Positions 56,400-64,000 are shown, counted from the first letter of the stretch. The stretch: DNA of 64,000 nt from Paucisalibacillus globulus DSM 18846 (GCF_000482485.1 NZ_AXVK01000020.1:124001-188000); one strand, 5' to 3'. The notes: generated by a model from the sequence alone, not told the origin. A program made the numbers and translations.

Positions 56400-56645
56400 T
56401 TAAACTAGCGGAGGCAGAATACGGAGACTCCTCGAAAATACAAATCAATTTTCTCCGTGCGATGTTACACTGTCGATGCCTTCCTTTTCGTATGGGAACA
56501 GCACGTGTCCGAAGAGCCCGCAGCGGTGTTCTTTCCGTGAGAAGGCGGAGGCTGTGCTCATGGCAAGGTAGGCATTGCGAGGTTTCTAGTAGATGTCGCC
56601 CCCTGTGTGGGAAGTAAAAGCGGAGTATTCTGCCGGAACGGAAGC
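56400..56645. repeat. GC-rich palindromic repeat, copy 2, with insertions in both arms
   Basis: It shares with copy 1 (44938-45075) the ends GGCAGAATACGGAGAC and CGGAGTATTCTGCCGGA and the centre GGGAACAGCACGTGTCCGAAGA-CCCGCAGCGGTG. It is longer because of about 60 extra bases in the left arm (56432-56493) and about 55 in the right (56561-56615). These inserts are partly complementary to each other (GCGA...ATGCC against GGCATT...TCGC). The rest of 56185-56735 is AT-rich with no gene. Confidence 0.8.
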
Positions 56646-56687
56646 AAAAGCAACAAATATTACGAAAACAGCCTTTCCTTTATAAAA

Positions 56688-56720
56688 AAGATGATCATCA
56701 AAAAATATGATGATCATCTT
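56688..56720 (-). terminator. Terminator after efp
   Basis: AAGATGATCATC and GATGATCATCTT make a perfect 12-bp stem with a 9-base loop and a TTTTTT foot on the minus strand. Confidence 0.93.
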
Positions 56721-56735
56721 AGTTGAGTTATCTTT

Positions 56736-57293
56736 CTATGCTCTTGAAACGTATTTTCCGTCAGATGTGTTAATGACTAGTTTATCGCCAACATTAACAA
56801 AGAATGGTACTTGAACAACAAGTCCTGTTTCTACTGTAGCTGGTTTAGAACCACCACTTGCAGTATCACCTTTAATACCTGGTTCTGTTTCAACTACCTC
56901 TAATTCAACGTTATTTGGTAAATCAATACCTAATATTTCACCTTGATACTGGATCATGGATACTTCCATGTTTTCTTTAATGAACTTTAGCTCATATTCA
57001 ACTTGTGCAGATGTAAGTTCAATTTGCTCATAAGATGCTGTATCCATAAATGCATGGGAGTCACCAGAAGCATATAAATATTGCATTTTTTTATGTTCAA
57101 CATGTGCTTTCCCTACTTTTTCACCAGCACGGAATGTTTTTTCCTGAATATTTCCATTACGTAGGTTACGAAGCTTGGATCTTACAAAAGCTGCACCTTT
57201 CCCCGGCTTAACATGTTGGAAATCAACCACTTGCCAAACATCATTATCCATCTCTATCGTTAAACCTGTCTTAAAGTCGTTTACTGAAATCAT
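56736..57293 (-). CDS. efp: Translation elongation factor P
   Basis: Relieves ribosome stalling at polyproline stretches. The 185-residue, three-domain protein begins [40 protein letters not shown] (given here as its parts: [19 protein letters not shown]). The loop PGKG holds the lysine at position 32 that is modified in B. subtilis. The C-terminal OB domain has [29 protein letters not shown]-type ending. It is 30 bases after yqhT, the conserved order. Confidence 0.97.
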   Translation of the reverse strand: MISVNDFKTGLTIEMDNDVWQVVDFQHVKPGKGAAFVRSKLRNLRNGNIQEKTFRAGEKVGKAHVEHKKMQYLYASGDSHAFMDTASYEQIELTSAQVEYELKFIKENMEVSMIQYQGEILGIDLPNNVELEVVETEPGIKGDTASGGSKPATVETGLVVQVPFFVNVGDKLVINTSDGKYVSRA

Positions 57294-57323
57294 AATTGTC
57301 CTCCTTATTTAAAACACAAAAGC

Positions 57324-58385
57324 TTATAACTGAATAAGTTCCTTAGTTGATGTTGTTAATCGTTCGTTACCTGTATCGGTAATAATAATATCATCTTCAA
57401 TACGGCATCCACCGACATTAGGGATATAAATTCCTGGCTCAACTGTAACAACCATTCCTGGTTCTAATTTTTGCTCACTACGGAAAGATAACCCTGGGCC
57501 CTCATGTACTTCTAAACCAATCCCATGACCTGTTGAATGACCAAAATAATCACCATATCCGTGATCTGTTATATAATCCCTTGTTAGAGCATCTGCCTCA
57601 ATTCCAGTCATACCTGGCATAATTCCATTAACTCCGCGAAGCTGCGCTTGAAGTACAGTATCATAAATTTTTCTTAATTCATCACTAATTTCTCCTACAG
57701 CAACGGTTCTGGTAATGTCGGAAACATATCCTTGATAAAGTGCACCATAATCAAGGGTTACCAACTCACCAGATTGAATTTCTTTTGTTGAAGCAACACC
57801 GTGAGGCATTGCTGAACGGAAACCAGAAGCAACTATAGTGTCAAAACTAGACTGAGTTGCACCTAGTTTACGCATAAAGAATTCAAGTTCATTTGATACC
57901 TCAATTTCTTTTACGCCTGGCTTAATATACTTTTGAATATGTTCAAATGCAGCATCAGCAATTTCTGCCGCTTTCTTTAGAATTCTTAATTCATCTGGTG
58001 TTTTGATCAAACGAATTTTCTCAACAATTTCGCTTGTTGGTACTAATTCAGCATCTAACAACTTATTATAGCGGTCAAATTCAGCATATGTAACATGATT
58101 TTTTTCAAAACCAAGACGTTTTACTTGTAGACGGGTTAATTGTGATTTTACTTCCTCTTCCATTAACTTCTTATGTTCTACAATGGTAAAATCTTTCGCC
58201 TGTTCCCCCGCTTGTTCAGTATAACGGAAATCTGTAATAAAAATTGCTTCTTCTTGACTCACAATAACTGTACCAGCAGATCCTGTAAAACCGGTAACGT
58301 ATCTGCGGTTAATTGGGCTATTGATCATGATTGCATCTAATTTTAATGCTTGAAGTGCCAGCCTAATTTTATTTAGCTTTTCCAT
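57324..58385 (-). CDS. yqhT: Xaa-Pro peptidase, M24B family (YqhT)
   Basis: Cytoplasmic metallopeptidase cleaving X-Pro bonds. The 353-residue protein has an N-terminal creatinase-like domain (INRRYVTGFTGSAGTV near 24-40) and the pita-bread catalytic domain. Metal ligands are visible in LDYGALYQGYVSDITRT near 214-230 (two Asp), GHSTGHGIGLEVHEGP near 283-298 (His), VVTVEPGIYI near 314 and CRIEDDI near 329 (two Glu). It is directly upstream of efp as in many Firmicutes. Confidence 0.95.
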   Translation of the reverse strand: MEKLNKIRLALQALKLDAIMINSPINRRYVTGFTGSAGTVIVSQEEAIFITDFRYTEQAGEQAKDFTIVEHKKLMEEEVKSQLTRLQVKRLGFEKNHVTYAEFDRYNKLLDAELVPTSEIVEKIRLIKTPDELRILKKAAEIADAAFEHIQKYIKPGVKEIEVSNELEFFMRKLGATQSSFDTIVASGFRSAMPHGVASTKEIQSGELVTLDYGALYQGYVSDITRTVAVGEISDELRKIYDTVLQAQLRGVNGIMPGMTGIEADALTRDYITDHGYGDYFGHSTGHGIGLEVHEGPGLSFRSEQKLEPGMVVTVEPGIYIPNVGGCRIEDDIIITDTGNERLTTSTKELIQL

Positions 58386-58514
58386 CTTTTCATCCCTTTC
58401 CCATTACCACTTGCATAAAAATATTCTTACAAAGTCGATTATTTTATATGACCTTAACAGTTTACCATAAATAGACAACTTTGAATATTGATTTAGCAGG
58501 AAAAAGGAGGATTC

Positions 58515-59030
58515 TCAATCAGATGCCTTCTTCGATTCATTTTTAGGAATAGCTACAGTTTCTTGATAATCAAAAGAAATCGAATATCCAATAAAAATAC
58601 CATATAATATATAAAGACATAGCGCGGAAACAATTGTCTTGATTTCCATCTCTACTAAATTTGGAATTTTAGAGAATATGGGTTGTAAAACGACAAATAC
58701 AATTGCCCATAAAATTAATCCATATATCATTCCTGTCCATATGGAATTAATCTTTTTGAGAACACCATAGTAAACTAGTGCAACTCCAATGGATAGTATA
58801 CCAACAATCATAATTGTAACCAATTCACCTAACCAAGTGTCTGTCCAACCTGCTGTCGTCCAAGAACGAAGTAAATAGGACTTTGCGGAAACCTCCATAA
58901 AATTAAAATAATACATTAGAAATCCTAAAATACTTGCGAGAATACCACCTATAAAGCCTGTTAATAACGATCTTCCCAGAAATGTTGATGTATCCTCAGG
59001 TTTATTTTGTTCTAGTTTTTTATCTTCCAA
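58515..59030 (-). CDS. yqhR: YqhR-like membrane protein
   Basis: A 171-residue protein with four membrane segments (about residues 22-44, 60-82, 92-112, 128-150), including GRSLLTGFIGGILASILGFLMYYFNF and WTGMIYGLILWAIVFVVLQPIF. The start is TTG-GAA-GAT, with GGAGGTG 6 bases upstream; upstream in-frame codons lie before the ribosome site. The family function is unknown. In B. subtilis aroQ (yqhS) lies between yqhT and yqhR, and is missing here. Confidence 0.82.
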   Translation of the reverse strand: MEDKKLEQNKPEDTSTFLGRSLLTGFIGGILASILGFLMYYFNFMEVSAKSYLLRSWTTAGWTDTWLGELVTIMIVGILSIGVALVYYGVLKKINSIWTGMIYGLILWAIVFVVLQPIFSKIPNLVEMEIKTIVSALCLYILYGIFIGYSISFDYQETVAIPKNESKKASD

Positions 59031-59103
59031 AATACGCACCTCCAACCTTAGTATTACCCACTCTTTCAAATCAAATTACAGAAAAAATTAGGATTCCTTT
59101 ATA

Positions 59104-59250
59104 AGTGCATTTTCAAAAAAGAAGATAAAAAGGAGCGAGCAGTTCGAGCGATGTAGCTTTGAGTACCGGAACGTATGCAGTTAATACGTGAGGAACGGAA
59201 AAGCAAGACAACGAAGAAATGTGAAGTGTCATTTTTACCGGACTTATTGA
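59104..59250. repeat. Possible dispersed structured element upstream of yqhP
   Basis: A non-coding stretch of purine-rich, moderately GC-rich sequence within AT-rich DNA (GGAGCGAGCAGTTCGAGCG, CCGGAACGTATGCAGTTAATACGTGAGGAACGG). The ACGTAT/ATACGT hairpin sits at its centre. It resembles dispersed repeats I recall from Bacillaceae intergenic regions, but only one copy is here, so the repeat status is not shown by this window. The rest of 59031-59445 is AT-rich. Confidence 0.35.
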
Positions 59251-59445
59251 TTATCCTCTATAAAATGAAATAAAAGAAGATGAATATTTTAAGTTGAGTA
59301 GGAAAGAATTATACTAGAATAAGAAGGTAACTATCTATTAATATAATTACCTAAAGTAAAAATCCATTAAAAAGTTGTTTGTTACTAGTTAAATTGTGAT
59401 AAATTAAAATGATGTATGCAGTATATACTCGAAAGGAAGATTCAT

Positions 59446-59820
59446 ATGAGAAAAAATTCAATATTAAAATATATTATATATGGGATAATAGGTCTAGCAG
59501 CAATTGGAGTCATATTTCAATTGTTTACGAATGCCACAGGATTTTTAACAAGTATTCTAGTCGCCGTTATCGTTGGTCTAGCAATCTTTGGATTATTATA
59601 TTACTTTGTTCTTGGAGGTCGTAATACATCATCAGATGCCAAGAGATATAAACAAGCAGTTAGACAATCAAAATCAAAGTACTCACAAACCAGTAGCACC
59701 CAAACCGTAAAAAATAAGCATCAGGTAGATCCAATCAAAAAGAAGTTAAAAAAACGTCCGAATCATTTACGTGTTATCGATGGAAATAAGTCCAAACGCA
59801 AAAAGCGAGCTTCCAATTAA
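59446..59820 (+). CDS. yqhP: YqhP-like membrane protein (SA1362 family)
   Basis: A 124-residue protein with two membrane segments (residues 6-26 and 32-54, IIYGIIGLAAIGVIFQLF and LVAVIVGLAIFGLLYYFVLGG) and a very basic soluble tail with QVDPIKKKLKKRPNHLRVIDGNKSKRKKR. The LRVIDGNKSKRK end is the recognisable part of the family. The start is ATG-AGA-AAA behind GGAAGATTCAT. It is the only plus-strand gene here, convergent with the patatin gene. Function unknown. Confidence 0.78.
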   Translation: MRKNSILKYIIYGIIGLAAIGVIFQLFTNATGFLTSILVAVIVGLAIFGLLYYFVLGGRNTSSDAKRYKQAVRQSKSKYSQTSSTQTVKNKHQVDPIKKKLKKRPNHLRVIDGNKSKRKKRASN

Positions 59821-59834
59821 TGAAGCTCGCTTTT
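59801..59834. terminator. Terminator shared by yqhP and yqhO
   Basis: AAAAGCGAGCTTC and GAAGCTCGCTTTT form a 13-bp stem with an 8-base loop that contains the yqhP stop codon. It ends both convergent transcripts. Confidence 0.93.
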
Positions 59835-59836
59835 CT

Positions 59837-60727
59837 TTATGTTGACCAACTCTTCAAAAACTCTTCTGCGTGTTCCCGACCATTTTGAATTAGTTTCTTT
59901 TTAACTTCTTCAGTAATCATAAAATTTGTTGTTTGCACATCTTTAACTGGAATAAAGATAATATTGGCTTTTTCAGATTTGGTAATATATCTAGAATCAT
60001 GGGCTTGCTTCATCGTGGAAAATAGTGCATGGAGCATATCAAGAGCATTCTTTATAGTGTTAGGATGAGACTGCTCTGGGGAATCACTTAGCTTTAAGCC
60101 TAATATTGGCCTTTTTCGTATATTGGTTTCACTTTCCAAAACCCAAATCGGAAAATTACTTAACAGCCCACCATCAACGATTATACTTTTAACTTTATTT
60201 TTTCCAAATACCTTTTTGGGCATAAAAAAGTAAGGAAATCCTGCACTCATTCGTATTGCCCTTGCAACTGGAAATTCATTAGCCTTAATTCCATATACTC
60301 TTTCAAGGTCATCTGGAATAACGACTAGCTTTCCCAACGACAAATCACTAACCACTACTTTTAAATAGCCATTTTTTATATCACCAAAAGTATAAATGTT
60401 TCTTTTCGCTAATTGATTGTAAACCCATCTTTCAAACTTATCTCCTTTGTTTAATCCAAGTTGAAAATAAAGAAAGAACCATTTACTTCCAGGAATTAAA
60501 TTCGTTAAACTTGGTGGATCCAGGAAATCCTTCAAATCTAATTTTTCCAAGAGTTGTTTTATTTCTTCAATACTATAACCTGCAGCTATAAACGCTGCCA
60601 AGATTGACCCTGCTGATGTCCCAGCAACTCGTTCAAACTTAAGATTTTTTTCCTCAATCACCTCAAGAGCCCCAATAAAAGCAAACGCTTTTACACCACC
60701 ACCAGAGAAGACACCGTCTATTTTCAT
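59837..60727 (-). CDS. yqhO: Patatin-like phospholipase YqhO
   Basis: Probable lipid acyl hydrolase with a Ser-Asp dyad. The 296-residue protein has the oxyanion glycine motif DGVFSGGGVKAFAF at residues 3-16, the nucleophile in AGTSAGSILAAF near 37-47 (GxSxG), and the Asp in IIVDGGLLSNFP near 190. The start is ATG-AAA-ATA after AAGGAGATATTGT; a longer frame would include the ribosome site. It lies next to mntR as yqhO does in B. subtilis. Confidence 0.9.
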   Translation of the reverse strand: MKIDGVFSGGGVKAFAFIGALEVIEEKNLKFERVAGTSAGSILAAFIAAGYSIEEIKQLLEKLDLKDFLDPPSLTNLIPGSKWFFLYFQLGLNKGDKFERWVYNQLAKRNIYTFGDIKNGYLKVVVSDLSLGKLVVIPDDLERVYGIKANEFPVARAIRMSAGFPYFFMPKKVFGKNKVKSIIVDGGLLSNFPIWVLESETNIRKRPILGLKLSDSPEQSHPNTIKNALDMLHALFSTMKQAHDSRYITKSEKANIIFIPVKDVQTTNFMITEEVKKKLIQNGREHAEEFLKSWST

Positions 60728-60800
60728 ACAATATCTCCTTATCGCTTTTATATTATGTGTAAGCATAAAGAGATAAAAATAGAACATCGTCCTTCTTAAG

Positions 60801-61220
60801 TTATTTAGTATTCCTCAATTGGACTTCCTTCAGGTCATCTAACCGCTGTTGATCCTCTTTGAAATATTTAACTAAATCTCCTAACCTGTCTATAGAATTC
60901 CAGCTCAAGTGATGTTCAATTCCTTCAACATCATTGTAAATATTTTCTTTATCTACACCAATTATTTCTAAAAAGTCCTCCAGTAATTCATGACGAAATA
61001 CTAATCGCTCTCCAACTTTTTTTCCTTTTTCAGTTAAAATAAATCCTCTATATTTTTCATAAAGTAAATATTCATCTTTATCTAATTTTTGCACCATTTT
61101 TGTTACAGAAGACGGGTGAACCTCTAATGTTTCAGCAATATCAGAAACTCTAGCATACCCCTTTTTATCAATTAAGTTATAAATAATTTCAATATAGTCC
61201 TCCATACTAGGTGTAGGCAT
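60801..61220 (-). CDS. mntR: Manganese transport regulator MntR
   Basis: Mn(II)-responsive DtxR-family repressor of manganese uptake. The 139-residue protein has the winged helix ([22 protein letters not shown], about 21-42) and the metal ligands in MEDYIEIIY (Asp-8 and Glu-11 equivalents), FRHELLEDF (His-77), and [10 protein letters not shown] (Glu-99, Glu-102, His-103). It lacks the SH3 domain of DtxR, as expected. The start is ATG (MPTPSMEDY) after GAGGAGAACAGG. Confidence 0.95.
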   Translation of the reverse strand: MPTPSMEDYIEIIYNLIDKKGYARVSDIAETLEVHPSSVTKMVQKLDKDEYLLYEKYRGFILTEKGKKVGERLVFRHELLEDFLEIIGVDKENIYNDVEGIEHHLSWNSIDRLGDLVKYFKEDQQRLDDLKEVQLRNTK

Positions 61221-61312
61221 CCTGTTCTCCTCTTTCCATAGAATCATTTTTTATCTAATGCAAAACTGTTTCTATATTGAGGATACCGGAAATAGTTTTT
61301 TGAGACAAGTTA

Positions 61313-61495
61313 TTATGTAAAATCAAAGAATCTCCATAAACCGCGAATTGCCCAAAAAAGTATTCGGAAAGGTATTAAAACTATTTCAGGTAACCAAAAT
61401 ATAATGTCCATTAGAAAATCACCAAATGTATAACGGTCATTTAATTTCCTATGTTTTCTTGTCCTTGCCTTTTTTATTTTCCACCAATCTTTCAC
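61313..61495 (-). CDS. Small hydrophobic protein of unknown function
   Basis: A 60-residue protein with a basic N-terminus (IKKARTRKHRKL) and one or two hydrophobic stretches rich in Trp and Phe (FLMDIIFWLPEIVLIPFRILFWAIRGLWRF). GGAGAG lies 7 bases before the GTG start, and a strong terminator lies upstream at 61601. It is not recognised; a membrane-associated peptide is likely from composition. Confidence 0.6.
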   Translation of the reverse strand: MKDWWKIKKARTRKHRKLNDRYTFGDFLMDIIFWLPEIVLIPFRILFWAIRGLWRFFDFT

Positions 61496-61600
61496 ACGCC
61501 ATCTCTCCGTTCAAAATTATTTGTCTTTTCATTTCATACGGTGAGTATGAATTTTAGGTTTCACTTATATATTTCAATCACAATTCGTTTTCAGAAATAC

Positions 61601-61637
61601 AAAAAGGCTATCAAATCTTGCATTTGATAGCCTTTTT
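61601..61637. terminator. Bidirectional-type terminator between the PadR-DUF1048 pair and the small protein gene
   Basis: AAAAAGGCTATCAAAT and ATTTGATAGCCTTTTT form a perfect 16-bp stem with a 5-base loop. It ends the DUF1048 transcript on the minus strand. Confidence 0.93.
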
Positions 61638-61756
61638 GTAGGTTTAAAATAAAATTTAATCAAAAACAACTCACAAACCCTCAATTTACGTTAAATGTAT
61701 AGACTCCCTATTTGCAAAAAGGTTTTTACGAAACAAAATCCAATAGAGTTTCACCG

Positions 61757-62095
61757 TTAATCACGACCGATTGTATCATTCAACTTCGTACGATGTTTAT
61801 CAATCCACGTTTTAGAGTCCTTCACTATTTCATCACAAAAAGCGGCTACATCCTCCCCCATTAAATCAGTCACTTTCTTGCCTTCCACTGCACCTTCCTC
61901 TAGGAGGTCGAGAATACCGCCAAAGATACGTCGCATATCCTCCCAGTCTGAGATACCACCGATACTATAAATATATTTTTTGATAGCGTTGTAAGCGTTG
62001 TTGTATTCTTTTGGGAGTGCCTTCCCACGCGCCTCCATTGCCTTCCATTCTCGCTTATCATCCAGACTTCCGATAACTTTTTCAAATATACTCAT
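61757..62095 (-). CDS. DUF1048 protein
   Basis: A 112-residue soluble helical protein with [29 protein letters not shown] near the N-terminus, the DUF1048 signature. Such genes are typically next to a PadR-type repressor gene, and here the start codon overlaps the PadR stop as ATGA. The function is unknown; the pairing suggests that the two are regulated together, perhaps in stress or drug response. Confidence 0.85.
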   Translation of the reverse strand: MSIFEKVIGSLDDKREWKAMEARGKALPKEYNNAYNAIKKYIYSIGGISDWEDMRRIFGGILDLLEEGAVEGKKVTDLMGEDVAAFCDEIVKDSKTWIDKHRTKLNDTIGRD

Positions 62096-62430
62096 TGTAT
62101 CTCTCCTTTATTTTTTGTATTGAGTTCATTAATTTTGCTTGAAATGAATCCCCATTTTTCCCAAAAAATTTCAAGTTGCTCTTGACCTGCTGCATTGAGT
62201 GTGTAAAATTTTCTTGGCGGACCCATAGTGGATGGCTTTTTCTCGATATCCACTAGATTATTTTTTTCGAGCCGCATAGTAATAGTATAAACTGTGCCTT
62301 CAACTACATCAGTGAACCCAAGATTACGGAGGTGTTGCGTGATTTCATACCCGTAAGTTTCGCCACGGCTGATGATTTCAAGCACACACCCCTCAAGCAC
62401 TCCTTTCAGCATTTCTGTAATATTTTTCAA
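62092..62430 (-). CDS. PadR-family transcriptional repressor
   Basis: A 112-residue winged-helix protein: [33 protein letters not shown] at the N-terminus (the PadR signature), then [19 protein letters not shown] as recognition helix and [16 protein letters not shown] as wing. The start is taken as TTG-AAA-AAT, 9 bases after AAGGA and matching the usual [10 protein letters not shown]; an ATG six codons upstream is possible. It probably represses its own operon with the DUF1048 gene. Confidence 0.88.
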   Translation of the reverse strand: MKNITEMLKGVLEGCVLEIISRGETYGYEITQHLRNLGFTDVVEGTVYTITMRLEKNNLVDIEKKPSTMGPPRKFYTLNAAGQEQLEIFWEKWGFISSKINELNTKNKGEIQ

Positions 62431-62473
62431 ATTTGTCCGTCCTTCCATTGGTATTCACCATATTTTCATTCAG

Positions 62474-62534
62474 TATTCTGTATTGCATATATTCTGTATT
62501 ACTTACTACTAGTATATAGTAACGCATAGTAGTA
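62474..62534. promoter_or_regulatory. Operator/promoter region of the PadR gene
   Basis: It holds two direct repeats TATTCTGTATT (62474-62484 and 62490-62500, 16 bases apart), then an inverted repeat TACTACT...AGTAGTA (62504-62534) with an inner ACTAGTATATAGT. PadR repressors bind such AT-rich inverted repeats near their own promoters. The proteins that bind here are inferred only from position. Confidence 0.5.
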
Positions 62535-62908
62535 TCGTTGTCAAGAATATATACCTTAAAAAAACACTCGTTATTACGTGCTTCAATGGTGTTTTCAACA
62601 AATTAAATAGCTCTAATTTAGTTTACTTTTTGATGACGTTACATTACAAATCTCGCGACTTTACCCCCTCTATATAGAGTAAAACGTCCTGGTGATGGTA
62701 CATATTGGTCTTAACCCAGAATTTCTAATCGCTTCTAAATTCTTATCCAAGCCCATCCTTCAACTTTCTCTCTATTGATAATAATCGATTTCGTTTTGCC
62801 CTGAAACCCCTCCTAGTTAAATGATTCATTTGAAGTAAATGAGACAATCGATTAAATATCGGACCATATATAGGTAACATTCACAACTGTTTTTTGGAGA
62901 AGCAAAAA
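62535..62908. other. Intergenic region without recognised gene
   Basis: Between the PadR operator and the nrdJ terminator. It is AT-rich, with short open frames only and no clear RNA structure. I see nothing that can be named. Confidence 0.5.
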
Positions 62909-62945
62909 AACAACCTCTTACGGCTAGGATGCCAAAAAGGTTGTT
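62909..62945 (-). terminator. Terminator after nrdJ
   Basis: AACAACCT and AGGTTGTT form the outer stem around a GGC/GCC inner pair; the minus-strand foot is TTTTTTTG. It is about 70 bases past the nrdJ stop codon. Confidence 0.85.
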
Positions 62946-63013
62946 CTTTATGAAACATTAATTCAGATTATCAGACTTTAACTCATAACTACATCATTTT
63001 TATATTTATGATA

Positions 63014-63630
63014 TTATAGTCCACACTTTAATTGCGCACCACAACTTGTACAAGTATTGCATCCACCGATGTCTTCTACGCTTCCCCCACGACACACAGG
63101 GCAAGTGTCTCCTACTTCTGAACCAATTGTTACATCTGTTGATTTTAACTCTTGGATTGTATCCATTAATACAACTTTTTTCGGTTCAACTGTTTCTTCA
63201 AATAATTCCGTTTGTTCAAACGTATTTTCTTCGGCTTTTAGTGTTAATACTTGAGTGTCACGACTTCCGTCAACATATACCGTACCGCCTTTTGCTCCAC
63301 CACGATATAATCTACGGTATACACTTTCAACCTGATCTACTGTATATCCTTTTGGAGCATTTACAGTTTTAGAAATTGAACTATCAACCCAGCGTTGAAT
63401 AACACATTGTGTATCTGCATGTGCTTCAGGAGCTAATTCCATTGCAGTAACAAACCACTCTGGTAGGTTATTAGGATCCACATCTGGGTTCGCATCTAAA
63501 TATTCTTGAACGATATCTGCTTTTACTTCGATAAATTTGCCTAATCTTCCACTTCTGAAGTATGAGAAGGAGAAGTATGGTTCTAATCCTGTTGACACTC
63601 CAACCATTGTACCTGTGCTCACAATTGTTA
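63014..63630 (-). CDS. nrdJ: 3' exon of B12-dependent (class II) ribonucleotide reductase
   Basis: Reduces ribonucleotides to deoxyribonucleotides using adenosylcobalamin. Only the last 206 or so residues are here: TIVSTGTMVGVSTGLEPYFSFSY... as short parts STGTMVG, GLEPYFSFSYFRSGRLGKF and IQRWVDSSISKTVNAP, then YRGGAKGGTVYVDGSRD, and a cysteine-rich end (CPVCRGG, CNTCTSCGAQLKCGL) like the C-terminal zinc/redox tails of NrdJ. The PTGT-type segment near the start is internal in intact reductases, so the GTG at 63622 is not a true start. The 5' exon must lie beyond the group I intron, outside the window. Confidence 0.88.
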
Positions 63631-64000
63631 CTCTCTATTCCTAGAGGGCGGGACTATTATTACCCGCTCCATATGTCGCCATATGGGTCAGACTATATCA
63701 TCAACCATTCTTGAATGTCTTTTTCTATGACAAGGATACTCACATAAAGCAATCAAATTAGATAGTTGATTAGCTTTTTCCCAATCTCCATTAAATTCTC
63801 TGAATGGAATAATATGATGGACAGAAAGCTCCTGGCCATATTCCTTTTCAGTAACACCACAGTCCTGACAAATATAGTTATCTCTTTTTCTAACTATCCT
63901 TCGCTGATTCAACCAATTAGGTCCATAATAATTTATATCTCCACCAGCCCATGTTCCACTATTCGCTCCTGCAAACATTTTACTTTCTGTATAATATATC
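63631..64000 (-). mobile_element. Group I intron in nrdJ (3' part)
   Basis: On the minus strand GATATAGTC (63691-63699) is the conserved 3' strand of P7 in group I introns. It is followed by a P9 hairpin with a GCGA tetraloop (CCATATG/CATATGG, 63669-63686), a second hairpin GCGGG/CCCGC (63648-63667) and a small CTCTA/TAGAG-type hairpin before the exon. The intron probably ends in G at 63631, which leaves a split xTA codon before ACA-ATT-GTG-AGC. The 5' half, including P1 to P6, is outside the window, so the class is not assigned. Confidence 0.85.
63688..64000 (-). CDS. HNH homing endonuclease encoded in the nrdJ intron, N-terminus off window
   Basis: The readable 104 residues have YYGPNWLNQRRIVRKRDNYICQDCG, then the HNH core SVHHIIPFREFNGDWEKANQLSNL and CEYPCHRKRH (given as parts: CQDCG, VHHIIPF, NLIALCEYPCH). 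The two CxxC-like pairs bind a structural zinc and the His-Asn-His carries the metal. The ATG at 63978 may be internal, since the frame stays open to the window edge (IYYTESK before it) and relatives have extra N-terminal repeats. The last codons GAT-ATA-GTC are also P7 RNA, so stop and intron core overlap. Confidence 0.88.
   Translation of the reverse strand, partial: IYYTESKMFAGANSGTWAGGDINYYGPNWLNQRRIVRKRDNYICQDCGVTEKEYGQELSVHHIIPFREFNGDWEKANQLSNLIALCEYPCHRKRHSRMVDDIV

Noticed and set aside
63014-63622. Reading the nrdJ exon as a separate protein starting at GTG 63622
   Set aside because: The first residues are an internal, conserved NrdJ segment and no ribosome site precedes the GTG; it is an exon after an intron.

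Overview
The window is a piece of chromosome from a low-GC, endospore-forming member of the Bacillaceae. Gene order over most of its length follows the Bacillus subtilis map, running on the minus strand. It holds spo0A, spoIVB, spoIIM and a complete spoIIIAA-AH operon. The AT-rich sequence, the fused TRAP-TAXI transporter and the GC-rich dispersed palindromes fit the Oceanobacillus/Virgibacillus group, but that genus-level statement is inference. No rRNA, tRNA or CRISPR array was seen.

Layout. (1) 1-4.4 kb: nucleoside catabolism (deoB-punA-pdp) behind xerD and yqzK. (2) 4.5-11 kb: fur, spoIIM, an endonuclease Q homologue, nudF, an aldo/keto reductase, and yqkB, yqjQ and yqjP homologues. (3) 11-16.5 kb: a plus-strand run of a glycerophosphodiesterase, namA, rnz and an aldehyde dehydrogenase, then a convergent dinB with a LexA-type box. 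(4) 16.6-21.2 kb: a TRAP-TAXI transporter with a DUF1850 protein, next to an IS200/IS605 element whose tnpA carries a nonsense codon. (5) 21.3-34.2 kb: propionyl/methylmalonyl-CoA metabolism (carboxyltransferase, a B12-domain/epimerase fusion, mutase), then yqjA, a bacilliredoxin and a branched-chain keto acid dehydrogenase operon led by leucine dehydrogenase. The two blocks together would carry valine and isoleucine carbon to succinyl-CoA.

(6) 34.6-47.5 kb: yqzF, spo0A, spoIVB, recN, argR, a TlyA-type methylase, ispA, xseB, xseA, folD, nusB, yqhY, accC and accB. (7) 47.7-52.9 kb: the spoIIIA operon, the mother-cell half of the engulfment channel, with a good sigma-E promoter match. (8) 53-56.7 kb: an accessory insert (acetyltransferase, a kinase-like gene broken by a stop codon, a VOC protein, an unknown 313-residue protein) ending in a large palindromic repeat. 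(9) 56.7-62.5 kb: efp, yqhT, yqhR, yqhP, yqhO, mntR, a small membrane protein and a PadR-DUF1048 pair. (10) 62.9-64 kb: the 3' exon of a B12-dependent ribonucleotide reductase gene, interrupted by a group I intron that encodes an HNH endonuclease.

The most notable items are: the nrdJ group I intron, whose endonuclease frame ends inside the P7 core; two copies of a MITE-like palindrome, one with insertions in both arms; the B12-domain/epimerase fusion; a bkd operon without ptb, buk or bkdR; and several readable regulatory sites (LexA, Spo0A/sigma-H, sigma-E, CcpA-like, PadR-like and TetR-like). All family assignments come from reading motifs and gene order; no database search was run.
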